From positions 1 through 7,752 of the forward strand of contig SYKJ01000060.1 in assembly GCA_005798205.1 (NCBI GenBank): DNA of 7,752 nucleotides, read 5' to 3'. The position numbers and the translations under genes are program-made. Positions 1 to 6,817 of this stretch are shown here, piece by piece. The DNA comes from Bacteroidota bacterium. GTDB taxonomy: Bacteria; Bacteroidota; Bacteroidia; Flavobacteriales; Crocinitomicaceae. The notes under the pieces were generated by a model, which saw only the letters and a program-made list of their open reading frames with translations, searched no databases and was not told the origin of the DNA. Every line of letters begins with the position of its first letter. The first letter of the stretch is position 1.

Positions 1-118
1 AAGGAGTGAGGCGCAGTGATTCTTTAATCACATCAAAGTCAGCAGCACTAATTTTTTTATTTGTATCGTATTTTTTTGTAGCGTAGCGCCAGTTTAAATC
101 TTCAATTAGTTTATTCAT
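1..118 (-). CDS. Nitroreductase-family NAD(P)H-dependent oxidoreductase, N-terminal fragment
   Basis: Only the first 39 codons are present; the gene continues past the left edge. It starts at an ATG (bases 118-116). The fragment carries W-R-Y-A-T-K-K-Y-D at residues 10-18, the typical opening of FMN-dependent nitroreductases of the NfsB type. By alignment with NfsB, R11 and K15 fall where that family contacts the FMN phosphate. A helix-like stretch (about residues 26-37) follows, as expected. The family reduces nitroaromatics, quinones or similar acceptors with NAD(P)H in the cytoplasm; the true substrate cannot be read from this fragment. It lies 10 bp downstream of the pirin gene on the same strand, with an A/T-only spacer and no Shine-Dalgarno sequence, so the two are probably cotranscribed. 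The family call is fairly sure. Completeness and exact subfamily are unknown. Confidence 0.8.
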   Translation of the reverse strand, partial: MNKLIEDLNWRYATKKYDTNKKISAADFDVIKESLRLTP

Positions 119-128
119 TTTATTTATT

Positions 129-842
129 TTAAAATTTCATTGGTATTTCTATCATAAGAATTCTTGATTCTAAATTGGCTTTAATTTCAACTGCTTCAGT
201 CTCCCAAATGCCAACAGCATCTTTTTTACTTAGTTCATGGTTTTCAATCGTAATTAAGCCATCAATAGGCATAATGTAAACACCATTATTAGAATTCTTT
301 ATTGTGTAGTTAGCAGCCAAGCCTTCTTCCAATTTTAGAATGTGTATCCATGCATTTTGATGAATCCAAGTTCCAAGTGTATCTTTTTCAGGGGAGACAA
401 GGAGTAAAAAATTATTTTTAGCATTTTCCCAAGAGTAATTAATTGTAGCATATCGAGGTTCGACATTTTCAGTATCAGGAAATATCCAAATTTGGAATAA
501 CTTTAGGTATTCTGTTTTGCTGGAGTTAAATTCGCTATGATAAATGCCACTTCCAGCTGACATTACCTGAACTTGATTGACTTTTATTATCTCTTTATGC
601 CCCATAGAATCTTCGTGCTGAATTCCACCATTTAAGGGAATAGTGATAATTTCCATGTTGTCGTGAGGGTGTTTACCAAACCCTGTATTTGGAGCTACAA
701 TGTCATCGTTTAAAACTCGCAAAGCGCCAAAATGCATACGCTCTCTATCTTGCCAATTAGCAAAACTAAAGGAGTGCTTTGCATTTAACCATCCATGATT
801 TGCATGGCCTCGGCTTTCGGCAGAATGAAAAACTAGTTGCAT
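129..842 (-). CDS. Pirin-family bicupin protein (YhhW-like)
   Basis: A 237-residue cytoplasmic protein of the pirin family, at the usual length for the short bacterial YhhW-type members. The N-terminal cupin contains the metal-site pattern: H58-P-H60 inside G-K-H-P-H-D-N-M-E, then H102-S-E104 inside S-G-I-Y-H-S-E-F. These four residues match the His-His-His-Glu metal ligands known in pirins. The opening about residues 8-30 (R-G-H, H-G-W-L, H-S-F-S-F-A) and the R-V-L-N-D-D segment are also family hallmarks. The C-terminal cupin is degenerate and shows no metal ligands, as is normal. YhhW and human pirin show quercetin 2,3-dioxygenase activity in vitro, but the physiological role in bacteria is generally unsettled, so no substrate is assigned. 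The ATG at 842 begins directly with the conserved N-terminus. It leads a probable two-gene unit with the nitroreductase and is divergent from the Gate-domain membrane protein. Confidence 0.93.
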   Translation of the reverse strand: MQLVFHSAESRGHANHGWLNAKHSFSFANWQDRERMHFGALRVLNDDIVAPNTGFGKHPHDNMEIITIPLNGGIQHEDSMGHKEIIKVNQVQVMSAGSGIYHSEFNSSKTEYLKLFQIWIFPDTENVEPRYATINYSWENAKNNFLLLVSPEKDTLGTWIHQNAWIHILKLEEGLAANYTIKNSNNGVYIMPIDGLITIENHELSKKDAVGIWETEAVEIKANLESRILMIEIPMKF

Positions 843-890
843 GTTGAAAAAAGTTTAAAGTTAAGAATTTAGTTATTGATTAGGTATGCG

Positions 891-922
891 TTGTTATTAT
901 CAAAGTAATTCAATATCATTTG
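891..922 (+). promoter_or_regulatory. Possible Bacteroidota-type promoter for the Gate-domain membrane protein
   Basis: A TTG at 891-893 is followed after 20 bases by TATCATTTG at 914-922. This resembles the Bacteroidota arrangement TTG-N(17-23)-TAnnTTTG, but with one extra base inside the -7 box. Transcription would begin near 929, giving a leader of about 24 bases to the ATG at 953. The imperfect -7 box keeps confidence low. Confidence 0.35.
901..908 (-). promoter_or_regulatory. Possible -7 box for the pirin gene
   Basis: On the minus strand these bases read TTACTTTG, one mismatch from the Bacteroidota -7 consensus TAnnTTTG. It would give a leader of about 50 bases before the pirin ATG. 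No clear -33 TTG is placed correctly. A second poor match, TAACTTTA (bases 863-856), lies closer to the gene but would leave almost no leader. This is a weak call. Confidence 0.25.
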
Positions 923-952
923 TTAATAGATTTTCTATGTGGTTCATTTTGC

Positions 953-2422
953 ATGAAAAAAAACAGCCATATTCGTTTTATGGTTTTAAGTCGATTTTGG
1001 TTAGTTATTTTTATTTCATCCCTATTTTTCATTGTTGTAAGTCTGTTTTCATCAAACCAATATTCGATTGATTATGTTTTAAATGGAAAAAAAGACGATC
1101 CAATTTTAATAGGGGAGACCTACATAAAAAAATTAGCTCCTTCTCTTCAAGACACACTAAAAAAAGTGCCCGGAGAACTTGTTAGCATTAATTTGAATGA
1201 AAAAGATGCTGATACAAGTTACCTTTTTAAAAATAAAACAGTACAAATTTATTGCGGTGTACAAAAATCAGATGGTCTCTTAGCGACATGCAAAAATACT
1301 TTACTGGACTTGATTATTCCTTTAATTGCTTATTTGGCTTTTTTCTGTGGCCTAATGCAATTATTAATTGATTCAGGAGCGGCAGAACGATTGGCAAAAC
1401 GATTGAGTCCTTTGTTTGTGAAAGTTTTTCCTACAGTTCCAAAAAATCACGAGTCCATATCCTACATGACTTTAAATTTTGCGGCTAATTTCCTTGGTCT
1501 TGATTCTGCAGCAACACCTTTTGGTCTCAAAGCGATGCAAAGTTTACAAGAAATAAATCCCGACAAAGACAAGGCAAGTGATGCTCAGATTATGTTTATG
1601 TGTTTACATGCTGCTGGTTTGACATTGATTCCAACCTCCATTATTGGTTATAGAGCAGCAGAAAATGCTGCCAATCCTGCAGATGTTATGTTACCGTGTA
1701 TAATTACCTCTTTTATTGGAACGATTATGGCGTTTTTAATAGTCGGAATACGCCAAAAAATTAATTTTAAGAGCGCAACACTGATTGTGATGATTATGTC
1801 TGTTTTGGCAGGTATCGTTGGTCTACTTTTCTATATTAATCAATTGGATTTAATAGGAAAGAACTTTTTTACATCAAATTTTTCGGGATTATTATTAATT
1901 GGAATTATTGGTTTCACATTAATTTTCTCTTTTATTCAAGAAAAAAAGTTTTCAGAAAAAAACACTACCATTTTTGATGCATTTGTTGTAGGTGCACAAA
2001 ACGGACTAAAAACAGGGGTTACGATTTTTCCTTATGTCTTGGGAATGTTAGTTGCAATCTCATTGTTTCGAAATTCTGGCTTATTTGAAATTATGAGCAA
2101 CGGAATATCCTCTTTGTTTTCTTTAATGGGTGTTGCAAAAGATATTACAGACTCTTTACCTGTCGCCATGTTGCGTCCATTTAGTTCAGGTGGTTCGCGT
2201 GGGTTTATGATTGATTCCATGCGCACATTTGGTGTTGATTCGTTTACTGGTCGCTTGAGTTGTATTTTTCAATGCAGCGCAGAAACTACATTTTATGTTA
2301 TTGCAGTTTATTTTGGCTCGGTAAACATAAAAAATACGCGATACACTTTGGGCACGATGTTACTTGTAGATTTAATTTGCGTAATAACAGCAATTTTTGT
2401 TGCTAGTTGGTTCTTCAGTTAA
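953..2422 (+). CDS. Fused SpmA/SpmB-type nucleoside-recognition (Gate) domain membrane protein
   Basis: A 489-residue inner-membrane protein. One N-terminal membrane segment (about residues 12-33) is followed by a soluble stretch (about 34-112) and then two Gate-domain halves. The first half contains N-F-A-A-N-F-L-G-L-D-S-A-A-T-P-F-G (175-191) and resembles SpmA. The second contains V-G-A-Q-N-G-L-K-T-G (346-355) and L-R-P-F-S-S-G-G-S-R-G (407-417) and resembles SpmB. In Bacillus these are separate spore maturation proteins. Fused versions occur in non-sporulating Bacteroidota, where the substrate is unknown, so the spore name should not be taken literally. I chose the ATG at 953. The reading frame stays open back to a TTG at 920, but that TTG lies in the putative -7 box. 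An in-frame ATG at 980 (M-V-L-S-R-F-W) is also plausible and would match how I recall relatives beginning. The gene is monocistronic and convergent with pdhC. Confidence 0.88.
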   Translation: MKKNSHIRFMVLSRFWLVIFISSLFFIVVSLFSSNQYSIDYVLNGKKDDPILIGETYIKKLAPSLQDTLKKVPGELVSINLNEKDADTSYLFKNKTVQIYCGVQKSDGLLATCKNTLLDLIIPLIAYLAFFCGLMQLLIDSGAAERLAKRLSPLFVKVFPTVPKNHESISYMTLNFAANFLGLDSAATPFGLKAMQSLQEINPDKDKASDAQIMFMCLHAAGLTLIPTSIIGYRAAENAANPADVMLPCIITSFIGTIMAFLIVGIRQKINFKSATLIVMIMSVLAGIVGLLFYINQLDLIGKNFFTSNFSGLLLIGIIGFTLIFSFIQEKKFSEKNTTIFDAFVVGAQNGLKTGVTIFPYVLGMLVAISLFRNSGLFEIMSNGISSLFSLMGVAKDITDSLPVAMLRPFSSGGSRGFMIDSMRTFGVDSFTGRLSCIFQCSAETTFYVIAVYFGSVNIKNTRYTLGTMLLVDLICVITAIFVASWFFS

Positions 2423-2437
2423 AACGATAAAATCCCC

Positions 2438-3697
2438 TTAAATAAGCATAGAAACAGGATTCTCCATAAATCCTTTAAATGTCTGGAGAAAAGCAGCACC
2501 TGAAGCACCATCGACAACGCGATGGTCACACGATAAAGTTACTTTCATTACATTTCCAGGGACTATTTGACCGTTTTTTACAACAGGAACTTCTTTAATT
2601 CCACCAACTGCCATAATACAACTGTCTGGAGCGTTAATAATTGCTGTAAATGATTCAATACCAAACATTCCGAGATTTGAAATCGTGAATGTATTTCCTT
2701 CCCAGTCTGATGGTTGAAGTTTTTTGTCTTTCGCTTTCTGTGCATACTCGCGCACCTCTGCTCCAATTTCTACAATTCCTTTTGTATCAGCAAAACGAAT
2801 AACTGGAACAAGCAAGCCCTCTTCAACAGCAACAGCAACTCCAACATGAACGTGTTGATTTCTACGAATAAAATCACCCATCCAAGCACTGTTTACAGTT
2901 GGGTGTTGTTTCAATGCCAGTCCAACAGCTTTTACAACAAGGTCATTGAAGGATACTTTTACGCCCTCTACACTATTTAATCCTTTGCGAATAGAAATCG
3001 CCTGATCCATGTCAATATCAAGGGTTAAATAAAAATGTGGTGCGCTAAATTTGCTTTCAGCCAAACGACGGGAAATTGTTTTTCGCATTTGGCTAACTGG
3101 TTCATCAGTGAAGTTCTCCACACCCAATGGAGCAGAAGATAAAATCCGACTAGCAGGAGTGTATGGTGTAAAATGGTCAACATCTTTTTTTACAATTCTT
3201 CCATTTTCTCCAGTACCAGAAACTGCGGAAATATCAATTCCTTTCTCTAATGCTAATTTCTTTGCTAATGGAGAAGCAAAGATTCTACTTGAATTGGATA
3301 GAGAAGGGACACTTTTAATGTCGGCAACAACTGGTTTAGGCTTTTCAGGAATTTTTTCTGAAACAATTTCTTTTGGAATTTCAACTTTAACCTCGGTTTT
3401 TGTTTCTTCGGGAGGGGTAGTTTCAGCTCTAGAGGCGATAAGAGCAGAAACATCTTCACCTTTTTCTCCAATTATAGCAAGAATAGCATTTACAGGAGCG
3501 GTTTTACCTTTGTCAACTCCAATATATAACAAATAACCATCATAGAACGATTCAAATTCCATTGTTGCTTTGTCTGTTTCAATTTCTGCTAGAATTTCCC
3601 CAGCCTTTACAGCATCACCAACATTTTTTGTCCAAGCAGCAACAACACCCTCTGTCATGGTGTCACTTAACTTCGGCATGTAAACAATTTCAGCCAT
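2438..3697 (-). CDS. pdhC: Pyruvate dehydrogenase complex E2, dihydrolipoyllysine acetyltransferase
   Basis: A 419-residue core enzyme of the pyruvate dehydrogenase complex. It moves the acetyl group from E1 onto CoA by way of a lipoyl arm. Domains in order: one lipoyl domain (about 1-80) with the lipoylated lysine K43 in E-T-D-K-A-T; a Pro/Glu/Lys/Val-rich flexible linker (about 85-135); a peripheral-subunit-binding domain (about 138-175, S-R-I-F-A-S-P-L-A to G-R-I-V-K-K-D-V) that docks E1 or E3; and the catalytic acyltransferase domain (about 197-419). The catalytic motif is D-H-R-V-V-D-G at 391-397, with H392 and D396 as the expected catalytic pair, and F-T-I-S-N-L-G lies at 337-343. Pyruvate specificity is inferred mainly from pdhA just upstream. 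There is one lipoyl domain, whereas many E2p proteins carry two or three. The ATG sits 20 bp after the pdhA stop with an A-rich spacer and no clear Shine-Dalgarno sequence. Confidence 0.95.
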   Translation of the reverse strand: MAEIVYMPKLSDTMTEGVVAAWTKNVGDAVKAGEILAEIETDKATMEFESFYDGYLLYIGVDKGKTAPVNAILAIIGEKGEDVSALIASRAETTPPEETKTEVKVEIPKEIVSEKIPEKPKPVVADIKSVPSLSNSSRIFASPLAKKLALEKGIDISAVSGTGENGRIVKKDVDHFTPYTPASRILSSAPLGVENFTDEPVSQMRKTISRRLAESKFSAPHFYLTLDIDMDQAISIRKGLNSVEGVKVSFNDLVVKAVGLALKQHPTVNSAWMGDFIRRNQHVHVGVAVAVEEGLLVPVIRFADTKGIVEIGAEVREYAQKAKDKKLQPSDWEGNTFTISNLGMFGIESFTAIINAPDSCIMAVGGIKEVPVVKNGQIVPGNVMKVTLSCDHRVVDGASGAAFLQTFKGFMENPVSMLI

Positions 3698-3717
3698 TTC
3701 TTTAGCTTTTAGTTTTA

Positions 3718-4755
3718 TTAATATTCTTTGATGTAAGGATAATCTGTTTGAACATAAATATCTTCGTACAACTCATGAGCCTCAGGATAAGGAGATTTCT
3801 CTGCAAATTCTACTGATTCATCTACTTCTTTTTTTACCCAATTATTGATATCTTCAATTTCTTTTTGAGAAAGCCATTTATTGTTTTGAATTACATTTAA
3901 GCAATGTTCGATCGGGTCTTGTTCAATCCAATCATTTACTTCTTCTTTGGAACGGTATTTTTGAGGGTCAGACATTGAATGCCCTTTGTAGCGATATGTT
4001 CGAATGTCCAATAGCGTTGGTCCATCACCTCTTCTTGCCCGAATACACGCTTCCTCTATTGCATTATGAACATCCTCAGGCTTCATTCCGTTCACAATTT
4101 TTGAAGGCATCTCGTAAGAAAGACCAATTTTTGACAAATCAGTTACATTCGTAGTTCTTTCTACAGAAGTTCCCATTGCGTAATTGTTATTCTCTATAAT
4201 ATAAACAACGGGTAATTTCCACATCATTGCCATATTAAAGGTTTCATGAAGAGCACCTTGACGAACAGCTCCATCTCCCATTGAAACAAAGGCAACATTA
4301 TCTGTCCCATTGTATTGTTCTGCAAATGCAACACCGGTTCCCATAGCAATTTGAGCTCCTACTATTCCATGACCGCCCATGAAGTTTTTTTCTTTATCAA
4401 AAAAATGCATAGATCCTCCTTTTCCTTTCGAGCAACCTGTGCTTCTGCCATAAAGTTCAGCCATCAATATTCTAGGATCTGTCCCCAATGCAATAGGATG
4501 TCCATGGTCGCGATAAGCTGTCATGTGTTTGTCGGTAGGGCGACATGCGCTTGCTGTGCCAACAACAATTGCCTCTTGCCCAATGTACAAATGACAAAAG
4601 CCACCAAATTTTTGTTGAATGTATAATTGACCTGTTTTTTCCTCAAACTTTCGAATAAGAAGCATGTCTTTGTACCATTTAACATAGGTTTCTTTCGAAA
4701 ACTTTGATTTTTCAGAACTTTGCTTTTTACTTGTAGTTGCTGATTTTGTGGCCAT
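3718..4755 (-). CDS. pdhA: Pyruvate dehydrogenase E1 component, alpha subunit
   Basis: A 345-residue thiamine-diphosphate enzyme subunit that decarboxylates pyruvate and reductively acetylates the E2 lipoyl group. The thiamine-diphosphate motif runs from G160-D161-G162 to N189-N190-N191, the usual G-D-G-X(25-30)-N-N form. Other E1-alpha signatures are G-F-C-H-L-Y-I-G-Q-E-A (52-62), Y-R-D-H-G (81-85), G-K-G-G-S-M-H (111-117) and the loop Y-R-Y-K-G-H-S-M-S-D-P (254-264). That loop holds the active-site histidine equivalent (H259), and S260 aligns with phosphorylation site 1 of mammalian E1. Regulation by phosphorylation is not implied here. The first 20 residues are Ser/Lys/Thr-rich and probably disordered. 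Family members of this length form alpha2-beta2 tetramers, so a separate E1 beta is required; it is not in this window. It is the first gene of the pdhA-pdhC operon and has its own -7 box. Confidence 0.96.
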   Translation of the reverse strand: MATKSATTSKKQSSEKSKFSKETYVKWYKDMLLIRKFEEKTGQLYIQQKFGGFCHLYIGQEAIVVGTASACRPTDKHMTAYRDHGHPIALGTDPRILMAELYGRSTGCSKGKGGSMHFFDKEKNFMGGHGIVGAQIAMGTGVAFAEQYNGTDNVAFVSMGDGAVRQGALHETFNMAMMWKLPVVYIIENNNYAMGTSVERTTNVTDLSKIGLSYEMPSKIVNGMKPEDVHNAIEEACIRARRGDGPTLLDIRTYRYKGHSMSDPQKYRSKEEVNDWIEQDPIEHCLNVIQNNKWLSQKEIEDINNWVKKEVDESVEFAEKSPYPEAHELYEDIYVQTDYPYIKEY

Positions 4756-4778
4756 AATTTAAAATCTATTTACGTTTG

Positions 4779-4786
4779 CAAAGATA
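4779..4786 (-). promoter_or_regulatory. -7 box of the pdhA-pdhC promoter
   Basis: The minus strand reads TATCTTTG, an exact match to the Bacteroidota -7 consensus TAnnTTTG. Transcription would start around base 4772, giving an A/T-rich leader of about 17 bases without a Shine-Dalgarno sequence. No TTG is present at the expected -33 distance; that place is occupied by an AT palindrome. Confidence 0.7.
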
Positions 4787-4792
4787 GGAATC

Positions 4793-4807
4793 AATTTTAA
4801 TAAAATT
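4793..4807. repeat. 15-bp perfect AT palindrome in the pdhA promoter
   Basis: AATTTTA-A-TAAAATT is a perfect inverted repeat of 7-bp arms around one base, located about 21 to 35 bases upstream of the inferred pdhA start site, between the -33 and -7 positions. The geometry would suit an operator, but the arms are pure A/T in an AT-rich spacer, so chance is a serious alternative. Confidence 0.35.
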
Positions 4808-4826
4808 ACATATTGTCATTTATACT

Positions 4827-5660
4827 TTAAGTATTCGTGATTGGATTTTTATAGGAGCGATAAATCAATAATATTCCTGCAACTATAAATGGAATACTAA
4901 GCATTTGACCAGTATTGATAAGCATTTCAGTATCGCGATCTGTTTGTCCTAATTTGATAAATTCAATAAAAAACCGAGAAACAAAAATAAAGATTAAGAA
5001 TGTCCCAAAAATAAATCCAGGTTTTTGCCATGCATTTCTTTTCCAAAATAAGAATAGTAAAACAAGGAAAGCTATAAAATAGCAAATTGCCTCATACAAT
5101 TGTGCAGGATGTCTTACTGGAATTGATTCCCAGGTTCCATTGTACACACTGTAATCGTGGTATAAAAAGCGAAATCCCCAAGGAACTGTTGTAATATCGC
5201 CCACCATTTCATGATTTACTAAGTTGCCCAATCGAATACACGTGCAACCAATTGCAATTGCTGCTGAGAGTCGATCTAAGACCCACAAATAAGGTTTTTT
5301 TATAACATTTTTTGCAAAAAGATAAAGGGATATTAAAAGAGCAATAGCAGCACCGTGGCTAGCAAGTCCACCTTCCCAAACTTTTAAAATATCAAGTGGG
5401 TTTGAAAAATAGCCATCGGGACCAAAATAGGGCCCGTAGAAAAGCACATGACCAAGTCTAGCTCCAATAATCGTAGCAAGAACCATATACATGACAAGTT
5501 TGTCTAATATCTCATTTGAAATATTTTCTTTTTTAAAAACTTGTTTAACAACGAAATACCCAATTACAAGTCCCCCAACAAATAATAATCCATATAGATT
5601 TGGAGTTTTCCATCCCTCAATAATTTCTGAATCTACAGACCAGTTAATAGCTAATAACAT
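4827..5660 (-). CDS. lgt: Phosphatidylglycerol-prolipoprotein diacylglyceryl transferase
   Basis: A 277-residue inner-membrane enzyme that transfers diacylglycerol from phosphatidylglycerol to the lipobox cysteine of prolipoproteins, the first step of lipoprotein maturation. Visible membrane segments include about 22-41, 57-76, 103-118, 133-141, 191-206, 217-235 and 254-267. Family motifs: G-A-R-L-G-H-V-L-F-Y (66-75), W-E-G-G-L-A-S-H-G (95-103, with H102 aligning with the functionally important H103 of the E. coli enzyme), the Lgt signature I-R-L-G-N-L-V-N-H-E-M-V-G (142-154, with R143, N146 and E151), R-H-P-A-Q-L-Y-E (183-190), and the C-terminal R229 with E233. The length is normal. The ATG follows the trhO stop after a single base (TAG-G-ATG), so expression is probably translationally coupled to trhO. 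I see no promoter of its own. Confidence 0.95.
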   Translation of the reverse strand: MLLAINWSVDSEIIEGWKTPNLYGLLFVGGLVIGYFVVKQVFKKENISNEILDKLVMYMVLATIIGARLGHVLFYGPYFGPDGYFSNPLDILKVWEGGLASHGAAIALLISLYLFAKNVIKKPYLWVLDRLSAAIAIGCTCIRLGNLVNHEMVGDITTVPWGFRFLYHDYSVYNGTWESIPVRHPAQLYEAICYFIAFLVLLFLFWKRNAWQKPGFIFGTFLIFIFVSRFFIEFIKLGQTDRDTEMLINTGQMLSIPFIVAGILLIYRSYKNPITNT

Positions 5661-5661
5661 C

Positions 5662-6744
5662 CTATTTATTATTTGATTGTTGTGTCAAATATAAAGGTTT
5701 TTCTTTATTGGATTTAAAGATGAGTTTTGGAGAGCGCCCTTTCTTAAAAATTTGATTGCTATTTTCAAATCCTTTTCTTAATTCCTTTTGTTTGGATTCA
5801 GGAAGATGTGTAATTTCAAGACATTCATCAGAGCAGCAATTTTCCATTTTTTCTTTACAAGAAGTACATTGAATAAAAAGTAAATGACAAGAGTGATTCA
5901 GACAATTAGTATGTGTGTCAGCGGCTTCTCCACATTGATGGCAAAGTGCTATAACATCATCTGTAATTCTTTCTCCTCTTCTTTCATCAAAAACAAAATT
6001 TTTACCAATGAATTTATTTTCAATACCAAGTTCTCGTACCTCATTTGCATACTTAATAATTCCTCCTTCAAGTTGGTGGACATTTTTAAATCCTTTGTGT
6101 TTAAACCATGCTGAGGCTTTTTCGCATCTAATACCACCTGTGCAATACATGACAATATTTTTGTCTTCTTTTCCTTTTAAATAAGTTTGCTCAATATGTG
6201 AAAGAGATTCTCGAAAAGTATCAACGTCAGGTAATATTGCTCCTTTGAAATAACCAACTTCTGACTCGTAATGATTTCTAAAATCAATTAAAATTGTATC
6301 AACTTGGTTCGTTAAATGATTGAATTCATCTGCGTTGAGGTGTTTTCCTTTATTTCTCACATCAAAACTTTTATCATTTAAGCCATCTGCAAGGATTTTG
6401 TCACGCACTTTAATTTTTAATTTTAAAAATGTAAATTCTGCTTCGGAATCGTCAACTGCAAAATTTAAACGCACACCATTTAAAAATGCAATCCCGTAAA
6501 GATCTTCGCGAAATTGGATTAAAAATTTAGTTGGAACTGCAATTTGAGCATTAATACCTTCTTTTGCAATATAGGTGCGACCTACAACATCAAATTTTGT
6601 CCACATTAAAAATAAGTGATCTCTGAATAAGTGAGGATTTGCTATTTCAGCGTACTGATAAAAAGAAATAGTAACAAACTTATGTCCAACTTCTTTTAAT
6701 TTTGCTTCTAGTTCCTCCTTATTTAATGTATTCCACAGTTGCAT
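5662..6744 (-). CDS. trhO: tRNA uridine(34) hydroxylase, rhodanese-related (YceA/TrhO family)
   Basis: A 360-residue cytoplasmic protein. In E. coli, TrhO (YceA) carries out oxygen-dependent hydroxylation of wobble uridine 34, towards 5-hydroxyuridine derivatives. The N-terminal domain (about 1-110) holds Y-I-A-K-E-G-I-N-A-Q-I-A-V-P (58-71), the family hallmark. A rhodanese domain follows (about 125-235) with the active loop C-T-G-G-I-R-C at 201-207, so C201 is the catalytic-position cysteine. The C-terminal region is cysteine-rich: C268, C271, C281, C286, C293, C296, C303, C304 and C308, a likely metal-binding cluster typical of the family. I chose the ATG at 6744, because M-Q-L-W-N-T-L is how the family begins. 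The open frame extends to a TTG at 6774, but that codon lies inside the -7 box and cannot be translated if transcription begins there. It is upstream of lgt by one base. Confidence 0.92.
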   Translation of the reverse strand: MQLWNTLNKEELEAKLKEVGHKFVTISFYQYAEIANPHLFRDHLFLMWTKFDVVGRTYIAKEGINAQIAVPTKFLIQFREDLYGIAFLNGVRLNFAVDDSEAEFTFLKLKIKVRDKILADGLNDKSFDVRNKGKHLNADEFNHLTNQVDTILIDFRNHYESEVGYFKGAILPDVDTFRESLSHIEQTYLKGKEDKNIVMYCTGGIRCEKASAWFKHKGFKNVHQLEGGIIKYANEVRELGIENKFIGKNFVFDERRGERITDDVIALCHQCGEAADTHTNCLNHSCHLLFIQCTSCKEKMENCCSDECLEITHLPESKQKELRKGFENSNQIFKKGRSPKLIFKSNKEKPLYLTQQSNNK

Positions 6745-6771
6745 GCTATGTTGAATTAAATAATTGGTTGT

Positions 6772-6779
6772 CAAAATTA
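6772..6779 (-). promoter_or_regulatory. -7 box of the trhO-lgt promoter
   Basis: The minus strand reads TAATTTTG, an exact TAnnTTTG match. The inferred start is near 6765, leaving about 20 bases to the ATG at 6744. No -33 TTG is visible at the usual distance. The box overlaps the upstream in-frame TTG, which argues that this TTG is not the start codon. Confidence 0.55.
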
Positions 6780-6802
6780 AGGATATATTTTATAAAATTT
6801 AA

Positions 6803-6817
6803 TTTTAAAGTTTAAAA
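6803..6817. repeat. 15-bp AT palindrome between trhO and arginase
   Basis: TTTTAAA-G-TTTAAAA has perfect 7-bp arms around one central base, midway in the divergent promoter region. It could be an operator shared by both promoters. The arms are pure A/T, so a chance origin is also likely. Confidence 0.3.

Noticed and set aside
886..1071. Plus-strand 61-codon frame starting at an ATG at 886
   Set aside because: It overlaps the Gate-domain gene in another frame, begins upstream of that gene's putative promoter, and resembles no family I know.
953..2422. Evidence of sporulation from the SpmA/SpmB-like gene
   Set aside because: Fused Gate-domain proteins of this type are found in non-sporulating Bacteroidota, and no other sporulation gene is present.
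2423..2437. Possible terminator between the convergent Gate-domain gene and pdhC
   Set aside because: The 15-bp gap and its flanks show no GC-rich stem with a T-run on either strand.
2714..3536. Plus-strand open frames opposite pdhC (2714-2980 and 3051-3536)
   Set aside because: They lie antisense to a clearly conserved pdhC gene, have no recognisable domains, and show composition expected from reverse-strand reading of coding DNA.
4756..4826. Terminator or small RNA in the lgt-pdhA spacer
   Set aside because: The spacer contains only the pdhA -7 box and an AT palindrome; no stable stem-loop followed by T residues was found.
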